The notes beneath the pieces were generated by a model. It had not been told where the DNA came from. It saw nothing but the letters and a program-made list of their open reading frames with translations, and searched no databases. Below, piece by piece: positions 1 through 5,781 of a stretch of 6,007 nt of DNA. Every line of letters begins with the position of its first letter. The stretch's first letter is position 1. Origin of the DNA: Candidatus Competibacteraceae bacterium (GTDB taxonomy: Bacteria; Pseudomonadota; Gammaproteobacteria; Competibacterales; Competibacteraceae); contig JAGRHK010000119.1 in assembly GCA_020444985.1 (NCBI GenBank), positions 1 through 6,007 of the forward strand, read 5' to 3'. A program made the translations under genes and the position numbers.

Positions 1-517
1 TTCCCCCATCCATCGCGCGCGCCGAGCAAAACGCCAACACCTCGTCGCGCTGGCGCAGCCAGTGATTGACTTTTCGTTTAAGGATCGGCCCCCGATGACG
101 GGAACCCTTGCCCTTACCGTGAATAATCCGCACACAGGAAATAGCATCGCGGCGGACGTCATGCAGGAAAATCGTGAGCGCCTGCTTGGCCGCCGCGACG
201 CTCATGCCGTGCAGATCCAGCGCCGCTCCGACCTGAAAATGCCCGCGCCGCAATTTGCGCAATACCGCTTGCTGCACCCCCTCGCGGCGGTAATACAATT
301 CCTCGCCGGTTTCCAGATCCGCCGGTTCGAAATAATCGGAGATCATGTCGGCCAGCACTTGTTGTTCGTCCGCCTCGCTGAAGCGGGGAATCGGCGCGGG
401 ATGGACTGGAACCGGATCGATCCGGTCGCAACGCAGTGGCTTGACCGCCCCGACCGTCTGCCGAAACAGATCCCGATCTTCGGGATCAACGGTAAAGGAC
501 GCGCGGGAACGGGCCAC
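1..517 (-). CDS. Smr-domain protein (SmrA/SmrB-like putative endonuclease), 3' end cut by window edge
   Basis: 172 codons are visible before the window edge cuts the C-terminus. The N-terminal segment (residues 16-28, DRDLFRQTVGAVKPL-like) and the RREGVQQAVLRKLRRG stretch (78-92) match the region preceding the Smr domain in E. coli SmrA. The Smr domain follows, with its two signature motifs: LDLHG at 100-104 and HGKGKG at 133-138, then a basic RGPILKRKVNHWL helix. Family members have been reported to nick or cleave DNA or RNA; the substrate of this one is not evident. The start is a GTG at 517: an in-frame TGA lies only two codons upstream, the next Met is near residue 58, and the family N-terminus is already present from residue 14. 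No Shine-Dalgarno is visible. The start lies 6 nt after the stop of the upstream PAN-domain gene, so translational coupling is likely. Domain call is firm; the SmrA versus SmrB assignment is not. Confidence 0.88.
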   Translation of the reverse strand, partial: MARSRASFTVDPEDRDLFRQTVGAVKPLRCDRIDPVPVHPAPIPRFSEADEQQVLADMISDYFEPADLETGEELYYRREGVQQAVLRKLRRGHFQVGAALDLHGMSVAAAKQALTIFLHDVRRDAISCVRIIHGKGKGSRHRGPILKRKVNHWLRQRDEVLAFCSARAMDGG

Positions 518-523
518 AGTTAA

Positions 524-841
524 TCAGTAACGACGATGGCGTCGCCATGTCTTGACTCCGGTCACGCAACACCGGTCGCGGCGCGCGCGTGGGACCGCTT
601 TTTTCAAAAGGCAACGTGGCCGTGCGCCATACAGCGTATAGGGTTTGACATACGTCCAGGACCGACAGCGGCGATCATTCAAACAAGCGCGCTGACATAT
701 CGCGGGCGCGGTTGTGCGCAAATTGAACGAGCGATAAGTGGCCCCAGGACGAACCGTGTTCCCTTGCATGGCATACGCCTGCATTTGCACTCCAAACGCC
801 ATGACCAGTCCCGCAGTCGCCAGCACCAAGCTTTTCTTCAT
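524..841 (-). CDS. small secreted PAN/Apple-domain protein
   Basis: Predicted 105-aa exported protein. Residues 1-24 form a clear signal peptide (MKKS, a hydrophobic core, then an AYA cleavage site). The mature part carries a PAN_4-type domain: RPGATYRSF (31-39), then C49, C53 and C59 in a CxxxC-x5-C arrangement, SWTYVKP (61-67), C77-LLK, and CCVTGVK (91-97). The six cysteines suggest disulfides formed in the periplasm or outside the cell. PAN domains bind proteins or carbohydrates; the ligand here is unknown. The tail is strongly basic (WRRHRRY). ATG 841 is preferred to the in-frame GTG at 850 because a GAGG ribosome site lies 8 nt upstream of the ATG and overlaps that GTG. It has its own promoter and sits 6 nt before the smr gene. 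No enzymatic function is implied. Confidence 0.85.
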   Translation of the reverse strand: MKKSLVLATAGLVMAFGVQMQAYAMQGNTVRPGATYRSFNLRTTAPAICQRACLNDRRCRSWTYVKPYTLYGARPRCLLKKAVPRARRDRCCVTGVKTWRRHRRY

Positions 842-861
842 GGTAAGCACCTCGTCGTGGA

Positions 862-874
862 TTCATCGATTATA
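862..874 (-). promoter_or_regulatory. promoter -10 for the PAN-domain gene (and probably smr)
   Basis: On the minus strand the hexamer TATAAT (874-869) matches the sigma-70 -10 consensus exactly. It lies in a locally AT-rich stretch of the 89-nt gap between the permease gene and the PAN gene. Transcription would begin near 862, giving a leader of about 20 nt that contains the GAGG ribosome site. No good -35 hexamer is found at 16-18 nt, so an activator or a weak -35 may be involved. No stem-loop followed by a T-run ends the upstream permease gene, so read-through into the PAN gene is also possible. Confidence 0.55.
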
Positions 875-930
875 AAGATAGGATGAAAATTAACGCGAAC
901 GCCGTAAATATGGCCTGAATCACCCCAGTT

Positions 931-2232
931 TCAGCTTTTAACGGGTTCAACCGCCGATTCCCCAACCGGTTTATTCGGGTCCGGATCCATCCACGCGCGA
1001 AACCGAGTTAACAGCCACAAACCGGGAAGCGCCATCAAGGTACAGAACCCGAAAAAGCCTTCCCAACCGAACAGCTCGGCTAGATAACCGGTTGGCGCGG
1101 ACAGAATCACCCGAGGAATGCCCATCAGGCTGGAAAGCAGGGCGTATTGTGTAGCCGTAAATTTTTTGTTGGTCAGGCTGGCCATGAATGCAATGTAGGC
1201 GCTGGTGCCCATTCCGCCCGCCAGATTCTCGCCGGTGATGACCAGCGCCAGCAGCGGAACGCTATGGCCCGCCTGCGCCAGTATCACAAAGCCAAGAATG
1301 GTGACCATTTGCAGGAGGCCGAAGCGCCACAGCGACCGATAGATGCCCCAGTGCAGGATGAGCATCCCGCCAAGCAAGCCGCCAACCACCGTCGCCCAGA
1401 AGCCAAACAATTTGACGACCGCGCCGATTTCGGTCTTGCTGAACCCGAGATCAAGGTAAAACGGCGTGGTGATATAAGTTGCCATGGTGTCGCCGATCTT
1501 ATAGAGCAGGATGAACAGCAGAATCCACACGGCGTCTCGGCGGGAGAAGTATTCAAGAAACGGTTGCACGACGGCCTCATACAAAGTTTTCGGCGTTCCA
1601 ACCGCCACCTCCGGCTCGCGGGCGAACAGGGTCGTCACGATTCCTATCAGCATGGCGACGGCCATCAGGAAATAAACCCAGGCGAAGGGGATGAAATCGG
1701 CCAGAATCAGTCCGCCTCCGGAAGCCAGCAACATGCCCACGCGATAACCATTGACATAGAACGAAGCGCCCAGACCCTGTTCGTCATCAGCCAGCGACTC
1801 GCGTCGGTAGGCATCAATCACGATGTCTTGTGAGGCTGAGAAAAAGGTGACCAGTAAGGCGGCGACTGCGACGCCGAACGGACTGACGCCGGGATTTGTC
1901 AGACCAAGACCGGCAATCGCCAGGGTCAGCAGCAGTTGAATGAACAGCAGCCAACCGCGACGACGACCCAGAAACGTAGACAGTGTGTAGCGGTCGAGGA
2001 TGGGCGCCCAGACAAATTTGAGGGTATAAGGCAAGCCAACCAGGGCAAACAGGCCAATCGTACCGAGATCAACGCCCGCTTCGGTCATCCAGGCCTGCAA
2101 CACCGAACCGGTCAGCAGCAACGGCAGACCGGAGGAAAAGCCCATTAACAGCGCAACCAGCATCCGACCGCTGAAGAAGATGCGCAGGATGTCGCGGGTG
2201 GAGCGGCGGCCAGGGTCAGAAGACATGGTCAT
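931..2232 (-). CDS. ampG: AmpG-type muropeptide permease (major facilitator superfamily)
   Basis: 433-aa inner-membrane protein with about 12 hydrophobic segments between residues 24 and 410. AmpG imports anhydro-muropeptides (GlcNAc-anhMurNAc-peptides) from the periplasm for peptidoglycan recycling; in species with an AmpR/AmpC system this uptake also controls beta-lactamase induction. Family marks are GFSSGLPLLLTGSVLQAWM (31-49), VGLPYTLKFVWAPILDRY (65-82), SASQDIVIDAYRRE (132-145) with acidic D136 and D140, and GYRVGMLLASGG (162-173). At 433 aa it is shorter than E. coli AmpG (about 490 aa, 14 segments) and resembles the compact 12-segment members. The gene overlaps the nuclease gene by 17 nt. 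Start choice lies between ATG 2232 and ATG 2226 (MTM); neither has a clear ribosome site, as expected for coupled translation. The stop TGA is at 931-933. Substrate is inferred from family similarity; a related sugar or siderophore permease is less likely. Confidence 0.85.
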   Translation of the reverse strand: MTMSSDPGRRSTRDILRIFFSGRMLVALLMGFSSGLPLLLTGSVLQAWMTEAGVDLGTIGLFALVGLPYTLKFVWAPILDRYTLSTFLGRRRGWLLFIQLLLTLAIAGLGLTNPGVSPFGVAVAALLVTFFSASQDIVIDAYRRESLADDEQGLGASFYVNGYRVGMLLASGGGLILADFIPFAWVYFLMAVAMLIGIVTTLFAREPEVAVGTPKTLYEAVVQPFLEYFSRRDAVWILLFILLYKIGDTMATYITTPFYLDLGFSKTEIGAVVKLFGFWATVVGGLLGGMLILHWGIYRSLWRFGLLQMVTILGFVILAQAGHSVPLLALVITGENLAGGMGTSAYIAFMASLTNKKFTATQYALLSSLMGIPRVILSAPTGYLAELFGWEGFFGFCTLMALPGLWLLTRFRAWMDPDPNKPVGESAVEPVKS

Positions 2233-2989
2233 AATCCATGATTAACGGCGCGTGATCGGAAAAGCGTTCTTCCCGGTAAATAGTCGCAGCGCAGACGCGC
2301 TCCGCTAAACCCGGGGTAATCATCTGGTAGTCAATCCGCCAGCCGACGTTCTTGGCCCAGGCTTGGCCGCGATTCGACCACCAGGTGTATTGCTCGGGTT
2401 CAGGATTCACCACCCGGAAGGCATCAACCCAGCCCAAAGGGCCGAATAATTGATCCAGCCAAGCCCGCTCTTCGGGCAAAAAGCCGGAATGACCGCGATT
2501 CGCCCGCCAGTTTTTCAGGTCGATTTCCTTATGGGCCATGTTCCAGTCCCCGCACAGGATAAACTCCCGACCGCTGGCGCGTCGGGCCTGCAACGGTTCG
2601 ACCAGGCGCTCCAGAAAGTCGAATTTCACCGTTTGCCGTTCCGAACCGGAAGTGCCCGAGGGCAGATAGATTGACGCCACGCTGAGATTCCCAAAGCGCG
2701 CTTCCAACCAGCGGCCTTCTGCATCGCATTCCGGCCAGCCCAATCCAATGCGCACCTCATCCGGTTCGCGGCGCGCATACAGCGCGACCCCGCTGTAGCC
2801 CTTCCGCTCGGCAGCGTGGTAATAGCAGTGATAATCCGCCGGATAGTAAGTTTCCTGCGGCAACTGGTGCGTTTGCGCCCGGGTTTCCTGAATGCAGACG
2901 ACGTCGGCATTCTGCTGGCTCAACCAAGCAAAAAAGCCCTTGCGGGCGGCGGAGCGGATGCCGTTGGCATTGAAGGTAATGACGCGCAT
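2216..2989 (-). CDS. xthA: exodeoxyribonuclease III / AP endonuclease, Crc-like subfamily
   Basis: 257-aa member of the endonuclease/exonuclease/phosphatase fold. It is expected to cleave DNA at abasic sites and remove 3'-blocking groups during base excision repair, using Mg2+. The catalytic set is complete: N7 (NANGIR), E35 (IQETR), Y108 (SIYLPSG), D148 and N150 (GDWN), D220 (WRIDYQ), and D245-H246 (SDHAPLI). Length fits the family. Around these motifs it resembles the Pseudomonas regulator Crc: the DLKNWR, GFLPEERAWLDQLFG and DYQMITPGL segments all have close Crc counterparts. Crc has lost catalytic residues at several of these places, while this protein keeps them, so an active nuclease is inferred. 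ATG 2989 puts MRVITFNANGIR at the N-terminus as the family requires; no ribosome site is obvious. It is divergent from pyrE and overlaps ampG downstream. Confidence 0.9.
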   Translation of the reverse strand: MRVITFNANGIRSAARKGFFAWLSQQNADVVCIQETRAQTHQLPQETYYPADYHCYYHAAERKGYSGVALYARREPDEVRIGLGWPECDAEGRWLEARFGNLSVASIYLPSGTSGSERQTVKFDFLERLVEPLQARRASGREFILCGDWNMAHKEIDLKNWRANRGHSGFLPEERAWLDQLFGPLGWVDAFRVVNPEPEQYTWWSNRGQAWAKNVGWRIDYQMITPGLAERVCAATIYREERFSDHAPLIMDYDHVF

Positions 2990-3081
2990 AGCAACGAACA
3001 GACGGTTAGCGATCGGACGAAAAACCCAAGAAGCGGCTATGATACGGCATTCTTTTTCGCTAATAGCTGGAATCTCGAACC
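2990..3081. promoter_or_regulatory. divergent intergenic region between xthA and pyrE
   Basis: This 92-bp region must carry the promoters of both gene sets. For pyrE the best candidate is TATGAT (3038-3043, plus strand) with a weak CGGACG (3014-3019) 18 nt upstream, giving a leader of about 30 nt. The minus strand reads TATCAT over nearly the same bases, a possible but poorer -10 for xthA. A T-rich run (TTCTTTTT, 3050-3057) precedes pyrE, but no GC-rich stem lies directly before it. An E. coli-style pyrE attenuator, with a leader peptide and a terminator, is therefore not seen. The pyrE ribosome site is weak (GGA at 3069-3071). Promoter positions are tentative. Confidence 0.4.
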
Positions 3082-3729
3082 ATGCGCGACTATCAACGCG
3101 ACTTTCTCGACTTCGCCATTGACCAAGGCGTATTGCGCTTTGGCGAATTCACGCTTAAATCCGGACGGGTCAGCCCCTATTTCTTTAATGCCGGATTATT
3201 CAATCGCGGCGCGGCTCTGGCTCGGCTGGGGCGCTATTACGCCGACGCCATTTGCGAAGCCGGGTTGGCGTTCGACCTCCTGTTCGGGCCGGCCTACAAG
3301 GGCATTCCCCTGGCCGCGACGGTCGCCATCGCGCTGGCTGAATGTCGGGATCGCGATCTGCCGTGGTGCTTCAACCGCAAGGAAGCCAAGGATCATGGCG
3401 AAGGCGGCCTGATCGTCGGCGCGCCGCTCCAGGGTCGCGTGTTGATCGTGGACGATGTGATCACGGCCGGCACCGCCATCCGCGAGGCTCTGCAAATTTT
3501 AGCCGCGCATGGCGCAACGCCCGCCGGGGTCGTGATCGCCCTGGATCGCCAGGAACGCGGTCAAGGCGAATTATCCGCAGTACAGGAAGTTGAACGCACC
3601 CATCATGTCCCCGTGACCTGCATCGTTAAGCTGGACGATCTGGTCGCCTGGCTGGCTGAGCGGCCGGATTATGCGCGCTACCTGGAGAAAATGCAGGACT
3701 ATCGGGAGCGCTATGGCGTACGCGATTAA
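3082..3729 (+). CDS. pyrE: orotate phosphoribosyltransferase
   Basis: 215-aa cytoplasmic enzyme that joins orotate to PRPP to give OMP and pyrophosphate, the fifth step of de novo UMP synthesis. It aligns without gaps to E. coli PyrE over nearly its whole length. Landmarks are FGEFTLKSGR (20-29) with K26, SPYFFNAG (31-38), FGPAYKGIP (68-76) with Y72-K73, FNRKEAKDHGEGG (97-109) forming the flexible catalytic loop with K100, K103 and H105, the PRPP-binding motif VLIVDDVITAGTA (120-132), and LDRQERG (154-160) with R156. The ATG at 3082 gives MRDYQRDFLDF, which matches the E. coli N-terminus and fixes the start. The enzyme normally works as a homodimer with shared active sites. It is the first gene of the rightward set, followed 15 nt later by a dehydrogenase gene. 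Confidence 0.97.
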   Translation: MRDYQRDFLDFAIDQGVLRFGEFTLKSGRVSPYFFNAGLFNRGAALARLGRYYADAICEAGLAFDLLFGPAYKGIPLAATVAIALAECRDRDLPWCFNRKEAKDHGEGGLIVGAPLQGRVLIVDDVITAGTAIREALQILAAHGATPAGVVIALDRQERGQGELSAVQEVERTHHVPVTCIVKLDDLVAWLAERPDYARYLEKMQDYRERYGVRD

Positions 3730-3744
3730 GCGCAGCTCAGAACC

Positions 3745-4476
3745 GTGACGCACGAATTAACGCGCCCCTTGCAAAACCAGGTCGCCCTGATCACCGGCGG
3801 CGGACGCGGCATCGGCGCGGCGACCGCCGCAGCGCTGGCGCGCAAAGGCGCTCATGTGATCGTCGTCAGCCGCACTGAAAGAGAACTGAGCGCCACGGTG
3901 CATCTGCTGCGCGCCGCTGGATACCGCGCCGCGTCCATCGTGCTGGATGTCGCCGATGAGACCGCTGTGGAAGCTGCGTTCGCGCAAATCGCTGCCGATT
4001 TTGGCCGGCTCGACATTCTGGTCAACAACGCCGCCATTTTATTAAGCGGATCGTTCGCCGATTTTGCGGTCAGCGACTGGGATCGGTTGATGGCCGTCAA
4101 CCTGCGCGGTGCGATGCTATGCGCGCAACAGGCGTTTCGGCTGATGCGCGCGCGCGGCGGCGCGATCGTCAATGTCTCTTCACTGGGCGGGGTGCCGGGA
4201 ACCGAGAAATTCCCCAGTTACGCCGCCTATACCGTCAGCAAGTTTGCCCTGACCGGTTTGACCGAAGCGCTGGCGGCTGAAGGGCGCGACTGTGGGATCC
4301 GCGTCAACGGCGTCGCGCCGGGAGCGGTGGATACCGCCATGTTGCGCCAGGCTGCGCCTCATCTGCGCGCTGACGCCAGCCCGCCGGATGTCGCCAAAGT
4401 CATCGCGTTCCTGTGCGATCCGACGGAATCCGGTTGCATGACGGGAGCGATGCTGGTCATTAACAGCAACCGGTAG
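3745..4476 (+). CDS. classical short-chain dehydrogenase/reductase (SDR), substrate unknown
   Basis: 243-aa Rossmann-fold NAD(P)-dependent oxidoreductase. It has the cofactor motif TGGGRGIG (17-24); SR at 42-43 after the second strand, with R43 hinting at NADPH preference; D68-V69; NNAA (94-97); N119; S145/S146; and the catalytic pair Y162-x3-K166, followed by APGAVDTAM (191-199). Length is typical of FabG-like SDRs. Two details differ: the spacing between the SS pair and the catalytic Tyr is about three residues longer than in FabG, and the C-terminus ends TGAMLVINSNR instead of the usual ITGQ...DGG. The start is a GTG at 3745, 15 nt after the pyrE stop, with no strong ribosome site; no in-frame ATG precedes the Rossmann motif. 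Co-transcription with pyrE is likely. Annotating it as FabG would go beyond the evidence. Confidence 0.88.
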   Translation: MTHELTRPLQNQVALITGGGRGIGAATAAALARKGAHVIVVSRTERELSATVHLLRAAGYRAASIVLDVADETAVEAAFAQIAADFGRLDILVNNAAILLSGSFADFAVSDWDRLMAVNLRGAMLCAQQAFRLMRARGGAIVNVSSLGGVPGTEKFPSYAAYTVSKFALTGLTEALAAEGRDCGIRVNGVAPGAVDTAMLRQAAPHLRADASPPDVAKVIAFLCDPTESGCMTGAMLVINSNR

Positions 4477-4498
4477 GACAAAGCGCTGTTGTCCGGTT
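4468..4498 (+). terminator. weak stem-loop spanning the SDR stop codon, possible inefficient terminator
   Basis: AACCGG (4468-4473) can pair with CCGGTT (4493-4498), with ACAA (4478-4481) and TTGT (4489-4492) continuing the stem after a four-base bulge. Alternatively GGACAA (4476-4481) pairs with TTGTCC (4489-4494) as a simple 6-bp stem with a 7-nt loop. A short T-rich stretch (TATTATTTT) follows only about 10 nt later, so this is not a canonical intrinsic terminator. It may cause partial termination, or serve as a 3' mRNA end structure. Confidence 0.25.
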
Positions 4499-4532
4499 CT
4501 GCCCTGTATTATTTTCCGGCTAACCCCACTTT

Positions 4533-4583
4533 CCATCTCCAGGCGTTTATGGTTATAGCAAGCTTTCCTCACCCTGGAGATGG
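4533..4583 (+). promoter_or_regulatory. 11-bp perfect stem-loop sequestering the ribosome site of the DUF4139 gene
   Basis: CCATCTCCAGG (4533-4543) is the exact reverse complement of CCTGGAGATGG (4573-4583), with a 29-nt loop. The 3' arm contains the GGAG ribosome site (4576-4579), which lies 9 nt before the start codon at 4589. In an mRNA carrying both arms the ribosome site would be paired, which would lower translation. A weak promoter-like pair (TTTCCA 4530-4535, TATAGC 4554-4559, 18-nt spacer) overlaps the structure; a transcript from it would lack the 5' arm and leave the site open. The repeat is seen directly; its regulatory role is inferred. Confidence 0.5.
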
Positions 4584-4588
4584 CAACC

Positions 4589-5776
4589 ATGAGCCGAACT
4601 CGCTGGCTTTACCCCTTGAGCATTTTACTGCTCTTCAGCGCCGCGCCGCTGGAAACCATGGCGCGCATCAAACTCACGACCTTGCCGGTGCGCGAACGGG
4701 TCGCTATCCAACTTGACCATGCGCAAATTGCCCTGGTCGAAGAAGAGCGCATCGTGCCCTTGGTCAAGGGCGTCAACCAGGTCGACTTCTCCTGGGCCAA
4801 TACGCGCATTGACCCCGACACGCTGGTGTTGCGCATTCTGCCCTCCAGCATTGAGCCGGTGTTGAACGCCAAGGTGCTCTCCGTCAGTTACCCGCCCAAT
4901 GAAAATGCTCTGGTCTGGTCCGTTGCCGCCGATGCTTCGGGCGCGGCGCGGATGCGGATCAGCTACGTCCTGGGCGGTCTGAGCAAGGACTTCAATTATC
5001 GCGCCGTTGCCGACCGCGATGAAGCAACGCTGAATCTGGCGCAGTACCTGCGGGTTCATAACGACGCCAATGAAGCTTATGACATTGCCGAATTCCGGGT
5101 CGGCGTCGGCCAACCATTCAACAAACCGCTGGGCCTGAACGAAACGAAAGAACTGCAACTCAATCGCTTCGCCAGCGTCCCAATCCGCAAGACCTACACC
5201 TGCGACCCGGTCGCGTTCGGCTATCTGGACCGCGCGCAGGACAAGCTCAACGTCCCCATGCACTATGTCATCAAGAATGCCGGCGGCATGTTGGGGCAGG
5301 AGCCGTTACCCGCCGGCAAAGCCCGCATCTTTCAGGACGATGGCCAGGGCGGTACGGCATTTCTGGGCGAGGATCGCGGCAAATTCACCCCGCCTGATGA
5401 CGAACTGGAGCTGTACCTGGGCCTGGCCCGCGACATCAGCGTGCGGCGCACCATCGACCGCAACGAGCGACAGCGCATCGCGGGCAATCTGTACCGCTAC
5501 GATGTAACTCTCAAATACGAAATTGAGAATTTCAAAGACACGCCGGCCATTTTGGACATCGCGGAAAGCGTTCGCCAGATCCGTGACCAAGTGCGCGGCG
5601 GCGTGGACCGCGATCCAGAATGGCAACTCGGCGACGGCACCCTGCGCAATCCCGATCTGGAAAAGAGTGACGCAGACAAACTGCTGTTTCATGTCGAATT
5701 ACCGCCCCGCGCCACAAATGGGCAGGCGCAAAAACAGACGCATACCCTGCGGTTGACGCTGAATAACGAATGGTGA
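4589..5776 (+). CDS. secreted DUF4139-domain protein
   Basis: 395-aa protein of unknown function. Residues 1-25 form a signal peptide (basic RTR, hydrophobic core, then A-P-L-E-T-M-A), so export across the inner membrane is expected. The mature part is rich in predicted beta strands. The C-terminal half shows the DUF4139 pattern: PLPAGKARIFQDD (239-251), FLGEDRGKFTPP (258-269), LELYLGLARDISVRR (273-287), then YDVTLKYEIENFKDTPAILDIAE (304-326), and a closing FHVELPP (367-373) before the final strand. The N-terminal half (about 30-130) carries VPLVKGVNQVDFSWANTRID, shared with the next gene. ATG 4589 is chosen over in-frame ATG 4580 because GGAG (4576-4579) is 9 nt upstream of 4589 and would leave no room for 4580. 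Only two cysteines at most are present, so it is not a disulfide-rich protein. It forms a tandem pair with the downstream paralogue. Confidence 0.8.
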   Translation: MSRTRWLYPLSILLLFSAAPLETMARIKLTTLPVRERVAIQLDHAQIALVEEERIVPLVKGVNQVDFSWANTRIDPDTLVLRILPSSIEPVLNAKVLSVSYPPNENALVWSVAADASGAARMRISYVLGGLSKDFNYRAVADRDEATLNLAQYLRVHNDANEAYDIAEFRVGVGQPFNKPLGLNETKELQLNRFASVPIRKTYTCDPVAFGYLDRAQDKLNVPMHYVIKNAGGMLGQEPLPAGKARIFQDDGQGGTAFLGEDRGKFTPPDDELELYLGLARDISVRRTIDRNERQRIAGNLYRYDVTLKYEIENFKDTPAILDIAESVRQIRDQVRGGVDRDPEWQLGDGTLRNPDLEKSDADKLLFHVELPPRATNGQAQKQTHTLRLTLNNEW

Positions 5777-5781
5777 GCGCC

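Noticed and set aside
62..523. Open frame of 153 codons on the plus strand at the left edge
   Set aside because: Antisense to the Smr-domain gene, whose LDLHG and HGKG motifs are unmistakable on the other strand.
842..850. Upstream GTG start (850) for the PAN-domain gene
   Set aside because: The GTG overlaps the GAGG ribosome site that correctly serves ATG 841.
903..940. Possible terminator after ampG
   Set aside because: Only a 5-bp CTGAA/TTCAG pairing overlapping the stop codon is present, with no T-run after it on the minus strand.
1147..1833. Long open frame of 228 codons on the plus strand
   Set aside because: It lies wholly antisense to ampG, is rich in Gln, His, Arg and Asp as expected from the complement of membrane-protein codons, and shows no recognisable domain.
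3021..3081. Possible pyrE attenuator based on the T-rich run at 3050-3057
   Set aside because: No stable GC-rich stem precedes the T-run, and no leader peptide gene is present. The CGGC copies around it are direct, not inverted, repeats.
2816..3412. Open frame of 198 codons on the plus strand crossing the divergent promoter
   Set aside because: It runs antisense through xthA, across the intergenic region and then out of frame through pyrE, both of which are clear family members.
4580..4588. Upstream ATG start (4580) for the DUF4139 gene
   Set aside because: The GGAG ribosome site abuts it directly; spacing fits only ATG 4589.
4625..5263. Open frame of 212 codons on the minus strand
   Set aside because: Antisense to the well-supported DUF4139 gene, with no ribosome site or family motif; a shadow of biased codon use.
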